NCBI GenBank assembly: GCA_938028765.1
Contig: CALIZF010000015.1
Span: 62,001-126,000 of the forward strand
DNA length: 64,000 bases
Direction of reading: 5' to 3'
Origin: an uncultured Paracoccaceae bacterium
GTDB taxonomy: Bacteria > Pseudomonadota > Alphaproteobacteria > Rhodobacterales > Rhodobacteraceae
In this document: positions 16,206 through 25,255 of the stretch, piece by piece
Layout: the number at the start of each line of letters is the position of its first letter
Position numbering within the stretch: position 1 is the stretch's first letter
Position numbers and translations under genes: made by a program
The notes under the pieces: generated by a model
The model's database searches: none
What the model was told of the DNA's origin: nothing
What the model saw: the letters and a program-made list of their open reading frames with translations, nothing else

Positions 16206-16660
16206 AGCCGTTCGGCGTCGGCCCCACGCGCGGCGACGGCGTGGCCGGGGGCCGTCCGCGGCGGTCCCCGCGCGGTCGGCATCGTCGCCCCGCGCCCGGC
16301 GGGTCCGGCGCGGCCAGTTGCCCGCGGGACGACCGGGGCGCGCCGCGGGCGGGACCGTTCCCGGCGACGGCGACGGCCATCGCGACCCGCCCGCCGCCCC
16401 GAATCGCCACCGACATCGCCACCGGCGCGGCAGGAAAGCCGGCGCGGCGACCGGCCTGTCCGGCCATCCGTCGCCGTGGCGCCGCACCGCCCGGCCCCGG
16501 GCGACCTGCGCCGCGCGCCCGCGAGGGTCGATGGATCCGCCCGCCGCGGCGGAAGCGCTGCGCGGACCGGCCTGCCACGCGCCGCACCTCGGCAGGGCGA
16601 CCTTGCGGAATGCCGAGCGCGCGGGCATACCGGGGCCGACCCTTTTCCGCGAGGCGTGCC
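16206..16660. other. Gene-free stretch between purC and the ATPase inhibitor gene
   Basis: Together with the purC promoter zone, 543 bases separate the two divergent genes. I see no supportable gene, tRNA or RNA motif here; the sequence is extremely GC-rich with many small palindromes. The promoter of the inhibitor gene must lie here but was not recognised. Confidence 0.5.
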
Positions 16661-16975
16661 ATGACCACCTTCGACGACCGCGAACGCGCGTTCGAGACCA
16701 AGTTCGCCCACGACGAGGAGATGAAGTTCCGCGTCAACGCCCGGCGCATGAAGCTGCTCGGGCTCTGGGCGGCCGAACTGCTGGGCAAGACAGGGGCGGA
16801 TGCGCAGGCCTATGCGATCGAGGTGGTGAAATCCGACTTCGAGGAGGCGGGGCACGAGGATGTCGTGCGCAAGGTTGCGGCCGACCTCGCCGGTCGCGCG
16901 ACCGCAGACGACATTCGCGCCCGGATGGCCGCCCTCCTGCCGATTGCCGAAGAGCAGATCAACCGCGAGGTCTGA
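16661..16975 (+). CDS. F1-ATPase inhibitor, zeta subunit (DUF1476)
   Basis: A 104-aa protein matching the DUF1476 family, known from Paracoccus denitrificans as the zeta subunit that blocks ATP hydrolysis by F1Fo-ATP synthase. The N-terminal inhibitory segment ([20 protein letters not shown]) is intact, followed by the helical bundle with [12 protein letters not shown] and [20 protein letters not shown]. Start ATG 16661 is fixed by this conserved N-terminus. It lies alone between purC and a homocysteine methyltransferase, away from ATP synthase genes, as usual for this family. Confidence 0.93.
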   Translation: MTTFDDRERAFETKFAHDEEMKFRVNARRMKLLGLWAAELLGKTGADAQAYAIEVVKSDFEEAGHEDVVRKVAADLAGRATADDIRARMAALLPIAEEQINREV

Positions 16976-17069
16976 TCCCGCCGGCGGCGCGCCGCCAGAC
17001 CTGCACGAAGCCCGTCCACCCCGCCGGCGCGCCATGGCGCCGCGGCACGTCGCCCGCAAGGTTGTTCCG

Positions 17070-18080
17070 ATGCCCGATCCCCTGTCGCGCCTGCTTGCCC
17101 AGAGAGCCTGGATCATGGCCGATGGCGCGACTGGCACCACCCTCTTCAACATGGGCCTCGCCGCCGGCGATCCGCCGGACCTGTGGAACCTCGACCGACC
17201 CGACGACATCCGCGCCCTCTATCGCGGGTCGGTCGGGGCCGGGTCGGATCTGTTCCTGACCAATACCTTCGGGGCCAATGCCGCACGGCTGAAGCTGCAC
17301 GGGGAACAGGGCCGTGTGCGCGCGATCAACCGCGCGGGCGCTGCGCTCGGGCGCGAGGTGGCCGATGCCGCCGGGCGGCCGGTGATCGTCGCGGGGTCGA
17401 TGGGGCCGACCGGCGAGATCTTCGAGCCGATGGGGACGCTGACCCATGCGGCAGCGGTCGAGATCTTCCACGAACAGGCCGAGGGCCTGAAGGAAGGCGG
17501 CGCCGACGTGCTGTGGGTCGAGACGATCAGCGCGCCCGAGGAATATCGCGCCGCGGCCGAGGCGGCGCGCCTCGCCGGGATGCCCTGGTGCGGCACCATG
17601 AGCTTCGATACCGCCGGCCGCACCATGATGGGCGTCACCGCGGCCGCGATGGTGGCGCTGGTCGAGAGCCTTCCGAACCCGCCCGTTGCCTTCGGCGCCA
17701 ACTGCGGGGTAGGCGCGTCCGACCTGTTGCGGACATGTGCGGGGTTTCTCGCCTCGGGCACCGAACGCCCGGTGATCGCCAAGGGCAACGCCGGGATCCC
17801 CAAATATCACGACGGCCACATCCACTATGACGGCACACCCGCGCTGATGGCCGACTATGCGGTGCTGGCCCGCGACATGGGGGTGCGGATCATCGGCGGC
17901 TGCTGCGGCACCACGGCCGACCACCTGCGCGCCATGCGCCACGCGCTGGACACGGTGCCGCCCGGCCCGCGGCCCTCGCTCGACGTGATCGCCGAGCGTC
18001 TGGGGGCGTTCTCGTCCGCGTCCGACGGCACAAGCGAGGGGGCCGGCGAGGGCCGGCGGGAGCGCAGGCGGCGGGGCTAG
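17070..18080 (+). CDS. bmt: Betaine--homocysteine S-methyltransferase family protein
   Basis: A 336-aa zinc-dependent homocysteine S-methyltransferase. The N-terminal barrel motif [23 protein letters not shown], and the zinc cysteines in FGANCGVG (near residue 210) and GGCCGTT (near 277-278) are all present. It makes methionine from homocysteine, probably with glycine betaine as donor, as the rhizobial Bmt does; another methyl donor cannot be excluded. The C-terminal 25 residues are a low-complexity Ser/Gly/Arg tail. With metF and metR 10 kb away it belongs to methionine metabolism. Start ATG 17070 begins the conserved region. Confidence 0.85.
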   Translation: MPDPLSRLLAQRAWIMADGATGTTLFNMGLAAGDPPDLWNLDRPDDIRALYRGSVGAGSDLFLTNTFGANAARLKLHGEQGRVRAINRAGAALGREVADAAGRPVIVAGSMGPTGEIFEPMGTLTHAAAVEIFHEQAEGLKEGGADVLWVETISAPEEYRAAAEAARLAGMPWCGTMSFDTAGRTMMGVTAAAMVALVESLPNPPVAFGANCGVGASDLLRTCAGFLASGTERPVIAKGNAGIPKYHDGHIHYDGTPALMADYAVLARDMGVRIIGGCCGTTADHLRAMRHALDTVPPGPRPSLDVIAERLGAFSSASDGTSEGAGEGRRERRRRG

Positions 18081-18280
18081 CCGGCAGAGGCGCAGCAGCC
18101 GTCTTGCGCGCCAGGCCCGGCGGACGGTCCGATCCGGCCCGGCGACAGGCCCGCACCGGCAACGCTGCGACGGCGTCGGCGGAAGGGGCGGCACAACCCC
18201 CGGCTGCCGCGGGATCGGCCCGCCGGTCGCAGGGCTGTCATCGGGAGGGATGGCGCGGCGCAGGGCCGAGGCGGCGCCCA

Positions 18281-18370
18281 TGGCGGCGGGTGTGAGATTC
18301 GAACTCACGGAACGGTTTCCCGCTCGGTCGTTTTCAAGACGACTGCCTTAAGCCGCTCGGCCAACCCGCC
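18281..18370 (-). tRNA. tRNA-Ser (anticodon TGA)
   Basis: A 90-nt tRNA. Acceptor stem GGCGGGT/ACCCGCC pairs perfectly; anticodon stem GTCGT/ACGAC encloses loop CTTGAAA with anticodon TGA, which reads serine UCN codons. A long variable arm (CGAGCGGGAAACCGTTCCG) marks it as class II. The T-loop is GTTCGAATC and the 3' CCA is encoded. No flanking integrase or attachment repeat was seen, though serine tRNA genes are often integration sites. Confidence 0.96.
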
Positions 18371-18488
18371 CGCTGCCGCAGTGCTAGCCAAGCGCTGGCG
18401 GCGGGGCAAGCGTCGCGGCGGCGCGTGGCGGTATCCGCCGGGCCGGCCGGTCGGGCCGCGCTGCGGCGCCGCGCGGTTCCGCGGGGCA

Positions 18489-19106
18489 CTAGCCCTGCAC
18501 CATCCGCTTGATCGCCGCCGCATGGGCCGGATCGGCCGCGAGCGCGTCGGCGCAAAGCGCGCGGGCGGCGGGGATCAGGTCTTGGGGTTCGGCGATGCGG
18601 TCGATCAGGCCCCAGGCCAGCGCCTCGGCCGCATCGATCCGGGCGCCGGCGACCAGCAGCATCTTGGCCCTGGCCGGCCCGACCAGCGCCGCGAGCCGCC
18701 GCGGATCCGACGGCTGCGGCAGGAACCCGTGCCGCATGACCGGGTAGAACACCCGCGCCGCCGGAACCGCGATGCGGATGTCGCAGGCGAGCGCCATGCC
18801 GATCGCCCCGCCCGCCAGCGCGCCGTTCAGCGCCGCCACCGTCAGGCAGGGCAGCGCTGCGATGGCGGCCGACAGGCGTTCCCAGACGGGATCGGTCGCC
18901 AGCCCTTCGCGCGCAGCCTCAAGGTCCATGCCCGCGCTGAAGGCCCGCCCCGCACCGGTCAGCACGAACGCGCGCGCCCCGGCCGCCGCCGCGCCCTCGG
19001 CCGCCTCGGCCAGCGCGGCCAGCATCGGGCGGGTCAGCGCATTCGCCTTCTCGGGCCGGTCGAGCGTGACCAGCCGCAGCCCGCCGTCGTCCTCGATGCG
19101 GATCAT
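18489..19106 (-). CDS. Enoyl-CoA hydratase/isomerase family protein
   Basis: A 205-aa crotonase-fold protein. Readable features are LDRPEKANALTRPM, the oxyanion-hole region GRAFSAGMDLE (near residue 60) and the second loop ALNGALAGGAIGMALACDIRIA (near 95). At the acidic catalytic positions it has PVMRHGFLPQP, lacking the usual Glu of classical hydratases. It may therefore be an isomerase, a hydrolase-like member or an atypical hydratase. It is shorter than the normal 255-260 aa because the C-terminal helical part is trimmed. Start ATG 19106 follows AGAAGGGGG. Substrate unknown. Confidence 0.82.
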   Translation of the reverse strand: MIRIEDDGGLRLVTLDRPEKANALTRPMLAALAEAAEGAAAAGARAFVLTGAGRAFSAGMDLEAAREGLATDPVWERLSAAIAALPCLTVAALNGALAGGAIGMALACDIRIAVPAARVFYPVMRHGFLPQPSDPRRLAALVGPARAKMLLVAGARIDAAEALAWGLIDRIAEPQDLIPAARALCADALAADPAHAAAIKRMVQG

Positions 19107-19154
19107 CGCCCCCCCCTTCTGCACCCGCCCCCGCGCAGCCTTCGGCCATTTCGC

Positions 19155-19183
19155 TTGACCGGCGCAAGGGCGTTGAGGATGCT
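19155..19183 (+). promoter_or_regulatory. Candidate promoter of the DUF2125 gene
   Basis: TTGACC (19155-19160), a 17-base spacer and GATGCT (19178-19183) lie 30 bases before the ATG at 19214. The -35 is good and the -10 is weak. Confidence 0.4.
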
Positions 19184-19213
19184 GCGTCCGGAGATTTTCC
19201 GAAAGGCCTTCTC

Positions 19214-20710
19214 ATGATCCGAACCTCGATCCTCGCGCTGGCCGTATTCGGCCTTGGCGCGCCCGCGGCCCTTGCGCTGACGCCCGAAGAGGTCTGGGCG
19301 ATGTGGCAGGCGCAGAGCGCCGCGCAGGGCCAGACGCTGACCGCCGCCAGCGTGCAGCGCGCTGGCGACACCCTCGTGCTGACCGGCGTCGCGCTGAAGA
19401 TCGAACCCGCGGGCGAAACGATGCGGGTGAACGCCGATATCGGCTCGGTCCTCATGCGCGAGGAGGGCGAGGCGGTGGCGATCACGATGGCCGACAGCTA
19501 TCCGATCGCGATCACCGGGCTCGACAGCGACGGCGGGCCGGGCTCGGTCACGCTGCGGGTATCGCAACCGGGGCTGACGCTGACCGCCGAGGGAGAGGCG
19601 GATTCGATCAGCTATTCCTTCGCCGCGCCAAGCATCGCGATCACGCTGGAACGAATCGAGGCGAAGGAACCGGTCGAGACCGAGGTCGCCGTCACGCTGA
19701 CCGGGGTCGAAGGCGCCTACAGCACCGCCGGAACCGACCGGCAGGAGATCGACAGCGAGTTCACGGCGGCCGGCCTGACCGTGCGTGTCGCCGCGAAGCA
19801 GCCCGGCGGGAAAGATGCATTCGGCTTCGACCTGACCAGCGCCGATGTGGGCCTGTCGTTCGGGGGCGTGCTGGTGCCCGGCTTCGGGACCGAAGACGAC
19901 ATGGCAAAGCTGCTGGCCGAGGGTCTCGTGCTGGCGGGCGGCTACAACTTCGGCGCCACGACCTTCGGCGTCGATGCGCTGGCCGACGGGCAGCAGACCT
20001 CGGCGCAGGGCAGCTTCGGCAAGGCCGCGTTCGACTTCGGCCTGTCCTCGGACAGCATGGACTACGCCACCTCGACCGAGGCGCTGGATCTCACCCTCCG
20101 GGGCGGCGACATGCCGTTCCCCGAACTGCGGGTGACGCTGGCCGAACTCGGCCTCGGCTTCGCCGTGCCGCTGCAGCCGACGCCCGATCCGGCCGAGTTC
20201 GGTCTGCTGGCGCGGCTGGTGGATCTGGCCCTGCCCGACGACCTCTGGGCAATGGCCGACCCGACCGGGACGATGCCGCGCGAGCCGCTGACGGTGATCC
20301 TCGACGCAAGCGGCCTTGTCCGCCTGACGCAGAGCCTCCTGTCGCCCGACGCGATGCAGGGCGCCGCCCCGCCCGGCGAGCTGCACGCGCTCGAGGTGAC
20401 CGAGATGCAGGCCAAGGGCCTTGGCGCCGACCTGACCGGCTCGGGGTCGTTCACCTTCGACAACACCGACCTTGCGACCTTCGACGGCCTGCCTCGCCCG
20501 GCCGGCGCGCTGGACCTGCAGCTGGTGGGCGGCAATGCGCTGATCGACCGGCTGGCCGCCATGGGGATGATCCCCGAGGACCAGCTGATGGGGGTGCGGA
20601 TGATGCTGGGCCTTTTTGCGCGGCCCGGCAGCGGACCCGACACGCTGGTGTCGCGCATCGAGGTGACGCCGGCGGGCGAGGTGCTGGCGAACGGGCAGCG
20701 CATCCGCTGA
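19214..20710 (+). CDS. DUF2125 family periplasmic or membrane-associated protein
   Basis: A 498-aa protein with an N-terminal signal sequence (residues 1-21, ending ALALTPEEVW). The rest is beta-rich with many short Thr/Val/Gly strands, as in DUF2125, a family I know mainly from alphaproteobacteria. Function is unknown. The strand-rich, asymmetric lipid-transfer-like composition is suggestive but not evidence. A TTGACC promoter-like box precedes it. It is followed, after a gap with three short direct repeats, by pmbA. Confidence 0.8.
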   Translation: MIRTSILALAVFGLGAPAALALTPEEVWAMWQAQSAAQGQTLTAASVQRAGDTLVLTGVALKIEPAGETMRVNADIGSVLMREEGEAVAITMADSYPIAITGLDSDGGPGSVTLRVSQPGLTLTAEGEADSISYSFAAPSIAITLERIEAKEPVETEVAVTLTGVEGAYSTAGTDRQEIDSEFTAAGLTVRVAAKQPGGKDAFGFDLTSADVGLSFGGVLVPGFGTEDDMAKLLAEGLVLAGGYNFGATTFGVDALADGQQTSAQGSFGKAAFDFGLSSDSMDYATSTEALDLTLRGGDMPFPELRVTLAELGLGFAVPLQPTPDPAEFGLLARLVDLALPDDLWAMADPTGTMPREPLTVILDASGLVRLTQSLLSPDAMQGAAPPGELHALEVTEMQAKGLGADLTGSGSFTFDNTDLATFDGLPRPAGALDLQLVGGNALIDRLAAMGMIPEDQLMGVRMMLGLFARPGSGPDTLVSRIEVTPAGEVLANGQRIR

Positions 20711-20760
20711 CGGCGGCGACGGCGGCGCGGGTCGGCCGGCGCCGCCGGCTTGGCGCATCG

Positions 20761-20807
20761 GCGCCCGGGGAACATCAGCGCCCGGGGAACATCAGCGCCC
20801 GGGGAAC
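20761..20807 (+). repeat. Short tandem 17-bp repeats upstream of pmbA
   Basis: GCGCCCGGGGAACATCA occurs at 20761-20777 and 20778-20794, with a third partial copy (GCGCCCGGGGAAC) at 20795-20807. The palindromic core CCCGGG recurs each 17 bases. It sits about 200 bases before pmbA and after the DUF2125 stop. Confidence 0.9.
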
Positions 20808-21007
20808 GACAATCCGGGAAGGTCCGTGGCCCGGGCCGTTTCGTCCTGCAGCCCGGCGTTCTTGCATGGGGCCGGCGCCGGGAACGCAGCCGACCGACGA
20901 TCCGGTCCCGCGGCGGGGCAGGCAACGCGGCGGGATGCGGCCGGGTGCTTGCAGGGGCGGGCGGCCCGGACTACCTGCGGGCTGACCCTAGCCGCCGAGG
21001 ATCCCCG

Positions 21008-22354
21008 ATGCGCGCCGACCTGCCCGCCCTGACCGAAGCCCTGCTTGCCGCTGCGCGCCGCGCCGGCGCCGAGGCCGCGGATGCGATGGCGGTTGCAGGC
21101 ATGTCGGCCGAGATCGACGTGCGCGGCGGGCGGATCGAGAAGGCCGAACGGGCCGAGGGGATCGAGATCGGGCTGCGGGTGCTGGTGGGTCGGCGCCAGG
21201 CCTGTGCCGGCGCCTCGAACGGGTCGGCGGCCACGATCGCAGCCCTCGCCGAGCGTGCCGTGGCGATGGCGCGCGAGGCCCCCGAAGACCCTTACGCCGG
21301 CCTTGCCGACCCTGCGCAGCTGGCCGCCGATCGCGATGCCGGCCCCCTCGACCTCGACGATCCGTCGCCCGAACCGGACGCGGCCGCGCTTGAGGCCGAT
21401 GCGCGCGCGGCCGAGGCAGCGGCGCTGGCGGTCGCGGGGATCAGCCGGATCGACCAGGCTTCGGCCGGGTGGGGCCGACGGGCGGTGTGGCTGGCGGCGA
21501 CCAACGGCTTTGCGGGCGGCTATGCGCGCACCGGGCGGTCGGTGTCCTGCGTGGCCATCACCGGCGAGGGCACGGGGATGGAACGCGACTGGGCGTCGGA
21601 ACAGCGCGTCCACCAGGCCGATCTGCCGGATCCGGCGTCGGTCGGGCGGCTGGCGGCCGAGCGGGCGCTGGCGCGGGCCGGTGCGCGGCGGCCGCCGACC
21701 GGGGCCTTCCCGGTCCTCTACGACGAACGGGTTTCGGGATCGCTGATCGGGCATCTGCTGGCGGCGGCGAACGGGGCTGCGGTGGCGCGGGGCGCATCCT
21801 GGGCGCGCGACCTTCTGGGGCAGGCGGTGCTGCCTGCGGGCCTCGACGTGACCGAGGATCCGCTGCGCCCGCGCATCGCGGGGTCGCGCCCCTTCGACGC
21901 CGAAGGGCTGCCCGGGCGGCGGCGCCGGATCGTGGCGGACGGGGTGCTGACGGGCTGGGTGCTCGATCTCGCCGCGGCGCGCAAGCTGGGACAGGCGCCC
22001 ACGGGCAACGCGATGCGCAGCCCCGCTTCCCCGCCGTCGCCGGGAACCACGAACATCGACCTGACGCCCGGCACCGCCAGCCGCGACGACCTGATCGCCG
22101 CCATGGGGCGAGGGCTTCTGGTCACGTCGATGCTGGGCGCCTCGATCAACCCCACCACGGGGGACTATTCGCGCGGCGCGGCGGGGTTCTGGGTCGAGGG
22201 CGGGCAGATCGCCTTTCCGGTGAACGAATGCACCATCGCGGGGAACCTGCGCGAGATGCTGCGGCGGATCCTGCCTGCCAACGACGCGCGGCCACACCTG
22301 TCCATGCGCGTGCCGAGCCTCCTGGTCGAGGGGCTGACGGTTGCCGGGGGATGA
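21008..22354 (+). CDS. pmbA: Metalloprotease-related protein PmbA/TldE
   Basis: A 448-aa member of the TldD/PmbA family. PmbA (TldE) partners TldD in a heterodimeric zinc protease that processes peptides such as microcins and helps degrade antitoxins. Conserved parts are AEIDVRGGRIEKAE at the N-terminus, FPVLYDERVSGSLIGHLLAAANG, and the C-terminal VTSMLGASINPTTGDYSRGAAGFWVEGG and NLREML. The TldD-type zinc motif is absent, as expected of PmbA. Start ATG 21008 has GAGGA at 20997-21001. It overlaps the next gene by 14 bases. tldD itself is not in the window. Confidence 0.92.
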   Translation: MRADLPALTEALLAAARRAGAEAADAMAVAGMSAEIDVRGGRIEKAERAEGIEIGLRVLVGRRQACAGASNGSAATIAALAERAVAMAREAPEDPYAGLADPAQLAADRDAGPLDLDDPSPEPDAAALEADARAAEAAALAVAGISRIDQASAGWGRRAVWLAATNGFAGGYARTGRSVSCVAITGEGTGMERDWASEQRVHQADLPDPASVGRLAAERALARAGARRPPTGAFPVLYDERVSGSLIGHLLAAANGAAVARGASWARDLLGQAVLPAGLDVTEDPLRPRIAGSRPFDAEGLPGRRRRIVADGVLTGWVLDLAAARKLGQAPTGNAMRSPASPPSPGTTNIDLTPGTASRDDLIAAMGRGLLVTSMLGASINPTTGDYSRGAAGFWVEGGQIAFPVNECTIAGNLREMLRRILPANDARPHLSMRVPSLLVEGLTVAGG

Positions 22355-23117
22355 TCTCGGGCTGATCGCGGCGGCCGCGCGCGAGGCGGGCGGCGTCGCC
22401 ATGCGGTATTTCCGCAAGCCCCTTGCCGCGCGCGAGAAGCCGGGCGGACAGGGGCCCGTGACCGAGGCCGACATCGCGGTGAACGCGGCCCTGGCCGCGC
22501 GGCTGCGCGCGGCGCGGCCGGACTACGGCTGGCTGTCGGAAGAGGACGCGGACGCCCCCGCGCGCCTGGAGGCCGCGGCGACCTTCATCGTCGATCCCAT
22601 CGACGGCACGCGGGCCTTCATGGCGGGCGAGCCGGGGTTCGCCGTGTCGGTCGCGGTGGCCCGGGATGGCAGACCGGTCGCGGGCGCGGTCTACCTGCCC
22701 GCGCAGGATGTGCTCTATGCGGCCGAGGCGGGGGGGCCGGCGACGCGCAACGGGGCGGCCATCGCCGCCTCGAGCCGGGCCGATCCGGCGGGGGCGCGGC
22801 TTCTTGCCTCGGCCGCAGCACTGGCGCCGGCGCACTGGGACGGCGCGCCGCCGGCCGTGACGCGGGCCTTCCGCCCGTCGATCGCGGCGCGGCTCTGCTG
22901 TGTCGCCGAGGGGCGGCACGACGGAATGCTGACGCTCGCCGACACCTGGGAATGGGACGTGGCCGCGGGCGCTCTGATCGCGGACCGGGCCGGTGCAGCG
23001 GTGACGGACCGGACGGGCGCGCCCCTTCGCCTCAACGCGCAGCGGCCGCAGGTGCGTGGCCTGCTGGCCGCGCCGCCCGCGCTTCACGCCGCGTTGATCC
23101 GGCGGCTGCGGCCCTGA
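22341..23117 (+). CDS. cysQ: Inositol monophosphatase family, CysQ-like 3'(2'),5'-bisphosphate nucleotidase
   Basis: A 258-aa Mg-dependent phosphatase of the inositol monophosphatase fold. Metal-binding motifs are GWLSEEDAD (near residue 70), DPIDGTRAF (near 85-93) and the C-terminal TWEWDVAAGALI. The TTG at 22341 is the likely start: it overlaps pmbA by 14 bases, has GAGGGG about 8 bases upstream, and no suitable ATG exists. CysQ removes 3'-phosphoadenosine phosphate, the by-product of sulfation, which fits the sulfotransferases in this window; inositol phosphatase activity remains possible. Confidence 0.85.
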   Translation: MPGDDLGLIAAAAREAGGVAMRYFRKPLAAREKPGGQGPVTEADIAVNAALAARLRAARPDYGWLSEEDADAPARLEAAATFIVDPIDGTRAFMAGEPGFAVSVAVARDGRPVAGAVYLPAQDVLYAAEAGGPATRNGAAIAASSRADPAGARLLASAAALAPAHWDGAPPAVTRAFRPSIAARLCCVAEGRHDGMLTLADTWEWDVAAGALIADRAGAAVTDRTGAPLRLNAQRPQVRGLLAAPPALHAALIRRLRP

Positions 23118-23182
23118 CGGATCCCCCATGCCGGCGGGCGCTCCTGTGCGCCGCCCCCGAACCGCTCGGGGCTGGGCGGCCG

Positions 23183-23560
23183 TCAGCCCGGCAGCATCCG
23201 CCCGAGCACCCGGCCACCGAGGATGTGGACATGCAGGTGCGGCACCTCCTGCACGCCCGCGTCGCCCGAATTGGCGATCAGCCGGTATCCGCCGCCCGCG
23301 TCGCCGGGGCACAGGCCCAGCACGGCGCAGACCTGCCCGATGGCGCGGACGTAATCGGCCTGTTCGGCGGCCGATGCCTCGGCCGCGAAATGGTCGAAGG
23401 TGACATAGGGCCCCTTGGGGATCACCAGCACATGATGCGGCGCCTGCGGCCGGATGTCCTCGAAGGCGAGGCTGTGGTCGGTTTCCAGCACCTTCCGGCA
23501 CGGGATTTCGCCCCGCAGGATCCGGGCGAAGACGTTCTGGGGGTCGTATGCATAGGTCAT
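23183..23560 (-). CDS. HIT family nucleotide-binding protein
   Basis: A 125-aa histidine-triad protein of the HinT group. The triad reads HLHVHILGG (near residue 107), preceded by NSGDAGVQEVP, and the N-terminus has FARILRGEIPCRKVLETD. HinT proteins hydrolyse nucleoside phosphoramidates and acyl-adenylates. Start ATG 23560 lies 3 bases after the stop of the GT14 gene, so the two are probably co-transcribed; a functional tie is not established. The usual three N-terminal zinc ligands are not evident. Confidence 0.93.
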   Translation of the reverse strand: MTYAYDPQNVFARILRGEIPCRKVLETDHSLAFEDIRPQAPHHVLVIPKGPYVTFDHFAAEASAAEQADYVRAIGQVCAVLGLCPGDAGGGYRLIANSGDAGVQEVPHLHVHILGGRVLGRMLPG

Positions 23561-23563
23561 GGG

Positions 23564-25141
23564 TCAGTCCGTGAACAGGTAATGGGTGCCCGCGATCTCG
23601 CGCGCGGGGCCCTCGTCGATCCCGAGGAAGGCCGCCAGCGCCCGGGCGTTGTCCTCCACACTGGCGGATTCGCGCAGCCGGTGGAAGCCCGCGAAGTCGG
23701 CATCGCGCAGCCGGTCGCTTTCGAACTTCAGGTCGTAGCGGATGGTGGGCAGGATGCGGTCCAGCACCTCGTCGGGGGTGTCGGCCCCCGCGAGGCCCAC
23801 GCGCATCGCGTGCCCGATCAGATAGGCGTCCGAGAAGCTGCATTCGACCTCGAGCAGCCGGACCTCGGCGCGGTCGGCGTAGAAATCCTGAATGAGGTCG
23901 ATGCTGGCGGGGTCGATGCAGATCGTCAGCCGGTCGGCTTCCCAGGTGTCGAACAGCAACCGGATCAGCGCCCGGCGGTGGCGGGTCCGCTTTTCCTGCG
24001 TCGTCTGGATGCCGCCGAGATCGGGCAGCGGTGTCGCCTCCTCGTTGAACACGTAATGCACGCCGGGGATGCCCGCCACCTCGCGCGCGCGGTCCACCAG
24101 CCGCTTGGCGACGTGCCACTTCTTGCAGGTGATGATCAGCAGCGTCCGTCCCCGCCCCACGCTGCCTTCGGATTCCCAGAACCGCGGCGCGAAGCGGCGG
24201 CCGATCCGCCCGCGGGCGGTCAGGAAGCGGAAGAGGCTGCGCCCCTCGTTCGAGATCGGGAAGTGCAGCCCCTTGCGGACGTAGAGCGCGCCGAGCCGCG
24301 CCCGCAGTTCCACCGCGTCCTGGCTGATCTTGCGGGCGAAGAGATAGTCCTGCGCCAGCAGAAGGTCGTAGTGGTCGTCATAGAAGGTCACCGGCATCCC
24401 GTAGTCGGTGAACATCAGGAACGTGGGCGTGCGCGCGCGGATCTCGCGTTCCGGCACCAGATGGCGGACCAGGGTCTGGAAGAACGTCTCGTCCGGGATC
24501 CAGGTCGTGCGGAAGAAGCGCAGGACGTCGGGACGGCGATCCAGGAACGCCATGATCGCCTCGACCGTGTGGCGGCGCAGGCACCACCACTGCGACCCGA
24601 TCATGATCTGAAGATCGGCGGGCACCGCGCGCTTCAGCCCCAGCCGCTGCTGCAGCGCCAGCGATCCGTAGAACAGCCGCTTCTGCGTGCGTTCGTTGAA
24701 CCAGTGCCGGTAGATCAGCCGTTCTTCCTTGATCCCGGTCTTGATCCAGTCGGACCCGAAGAAGTCCACGCTTTCCACATAGTCGCAGTCGTCGCGGTCG
24801 AGGAAGGCATGCGCGTATTCGGCCGACTTGATCGGCATGCAGTCGCCCGACAGCATGTAGAAATGGGTCGCGGTCGGAAAGGCGTCCAGCGCAGCCTCGA
24901 CCGCGTTGAGGGTGGCCTGCACGAGGCTCCACTCGCCCCAGCCGCAGCGGATGCGCCGGCGCGCGAAGGTGACGGCGGGATTGTCGGCCAGCGCGGTGCG
25001 GATGCGGTCGTATTCGGCCGCAGGCGCGCGCGCGTCGAAGTGGATGGCGATGAAGTCGCCCGCCGCGGTGAGGCGGGTGGCCTGCGCGATGATGCCCTCT
25101 GCATCCTTGTGACACAGAAGGACGTAGGCGATCCTTGCCAT
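23564..25141 (-). CDS. GT14-type beta-1,6-N-acetylglucosaminyltransferase with Rhodobacterales C-terminal domain
   Basis: A 525-aa glycosyltransferase. The N-terminal half resembles core-2/I-branching and xylosyltransferase enzymes (GT14): AYVLLCHKDAEGI, AIHFDARAP, CGWGEWSLVQATLNAVEAAL, HFYMLSGDCMPIKS, GSQWWCLRRHTVEAI and WIPDETFFQTLV. The C-terminal half (about 330-525), starting GRTLLIITCKKWHVAKRLVD, matches what I know as DUF5928. There is no signal peptide, so it acts on the cytoplasmic side. It is divergent from a carbohydrate sulfotransferase 114 bases away. A second GT14 enzyme with a different C-terminus lies at 60606-62315. Acceptor unknown. Confidence 0.85.
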   Translation of the reverse strand: MARIAYVLLCHKDAEGIIAQATRLTAAGDFIAIHFDARAPAAEYDRIRTALADNPAVTFARRRIRCGWGEWSLVQATLNAVEAALDAFPTATHFYMLSGDCMPIKSAEYAHAFLDRDDCDYVESVDFFGSDWIKTGIKEERLIYRHWFNERTQKRLFYGSLALQQRLGLKRAVPADLQIMIGSQWWCLRRHTVEAIMAFLDRRPDVLRFFRTTWIPDETFFQTLVRHLVPEREIRARTPTFLMFTDYGMPVTFYDDHYDLLLAQDYLFARKISQDAVELRARLGALYVRKGLHFPISNEGRSLFRFLTARGRIGRRFAPRFWESEGSVGRGRTLLIITCKKWHVAKRLVDRAREVAGIPGVHYVFNEEATPLPDLGGIQTTQEKRTRHRRALIRLLFDTWEADRLTICIDPASIDLIQDFYADRAEVRLLEVECSFSDAYLIGHAMRVGLAGADTPDEVLDRILPTIRYDLKFESDRLRDADFAGFHRLRESASVEDNARALAAFLGIDEGPAREIAGTHYLFTD

Positions 25142-25255
25142 GATCGAACCAATGCGGCCAAATCCGCGCGATCGTTCCCTTATCCGGGATCATCCGCCGT
25201 TGAAAAGCCGCCGTTTGTCTGCAACGACTCGCGCGCGGCGAAAACGGAGGGCGGA

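Noticed and set aside
16976-17069. SAH or SAM riboswitch before the homocysteine methyltransferase
   Set aside because: The 94-base leader shows no recognisable conserved riboswitch core.
18281-18370. tRNA-Ser as a prophage or island attachment site
   Set aside because: No integrase gene and no duplicated tRNA 3' end were seen nearby.
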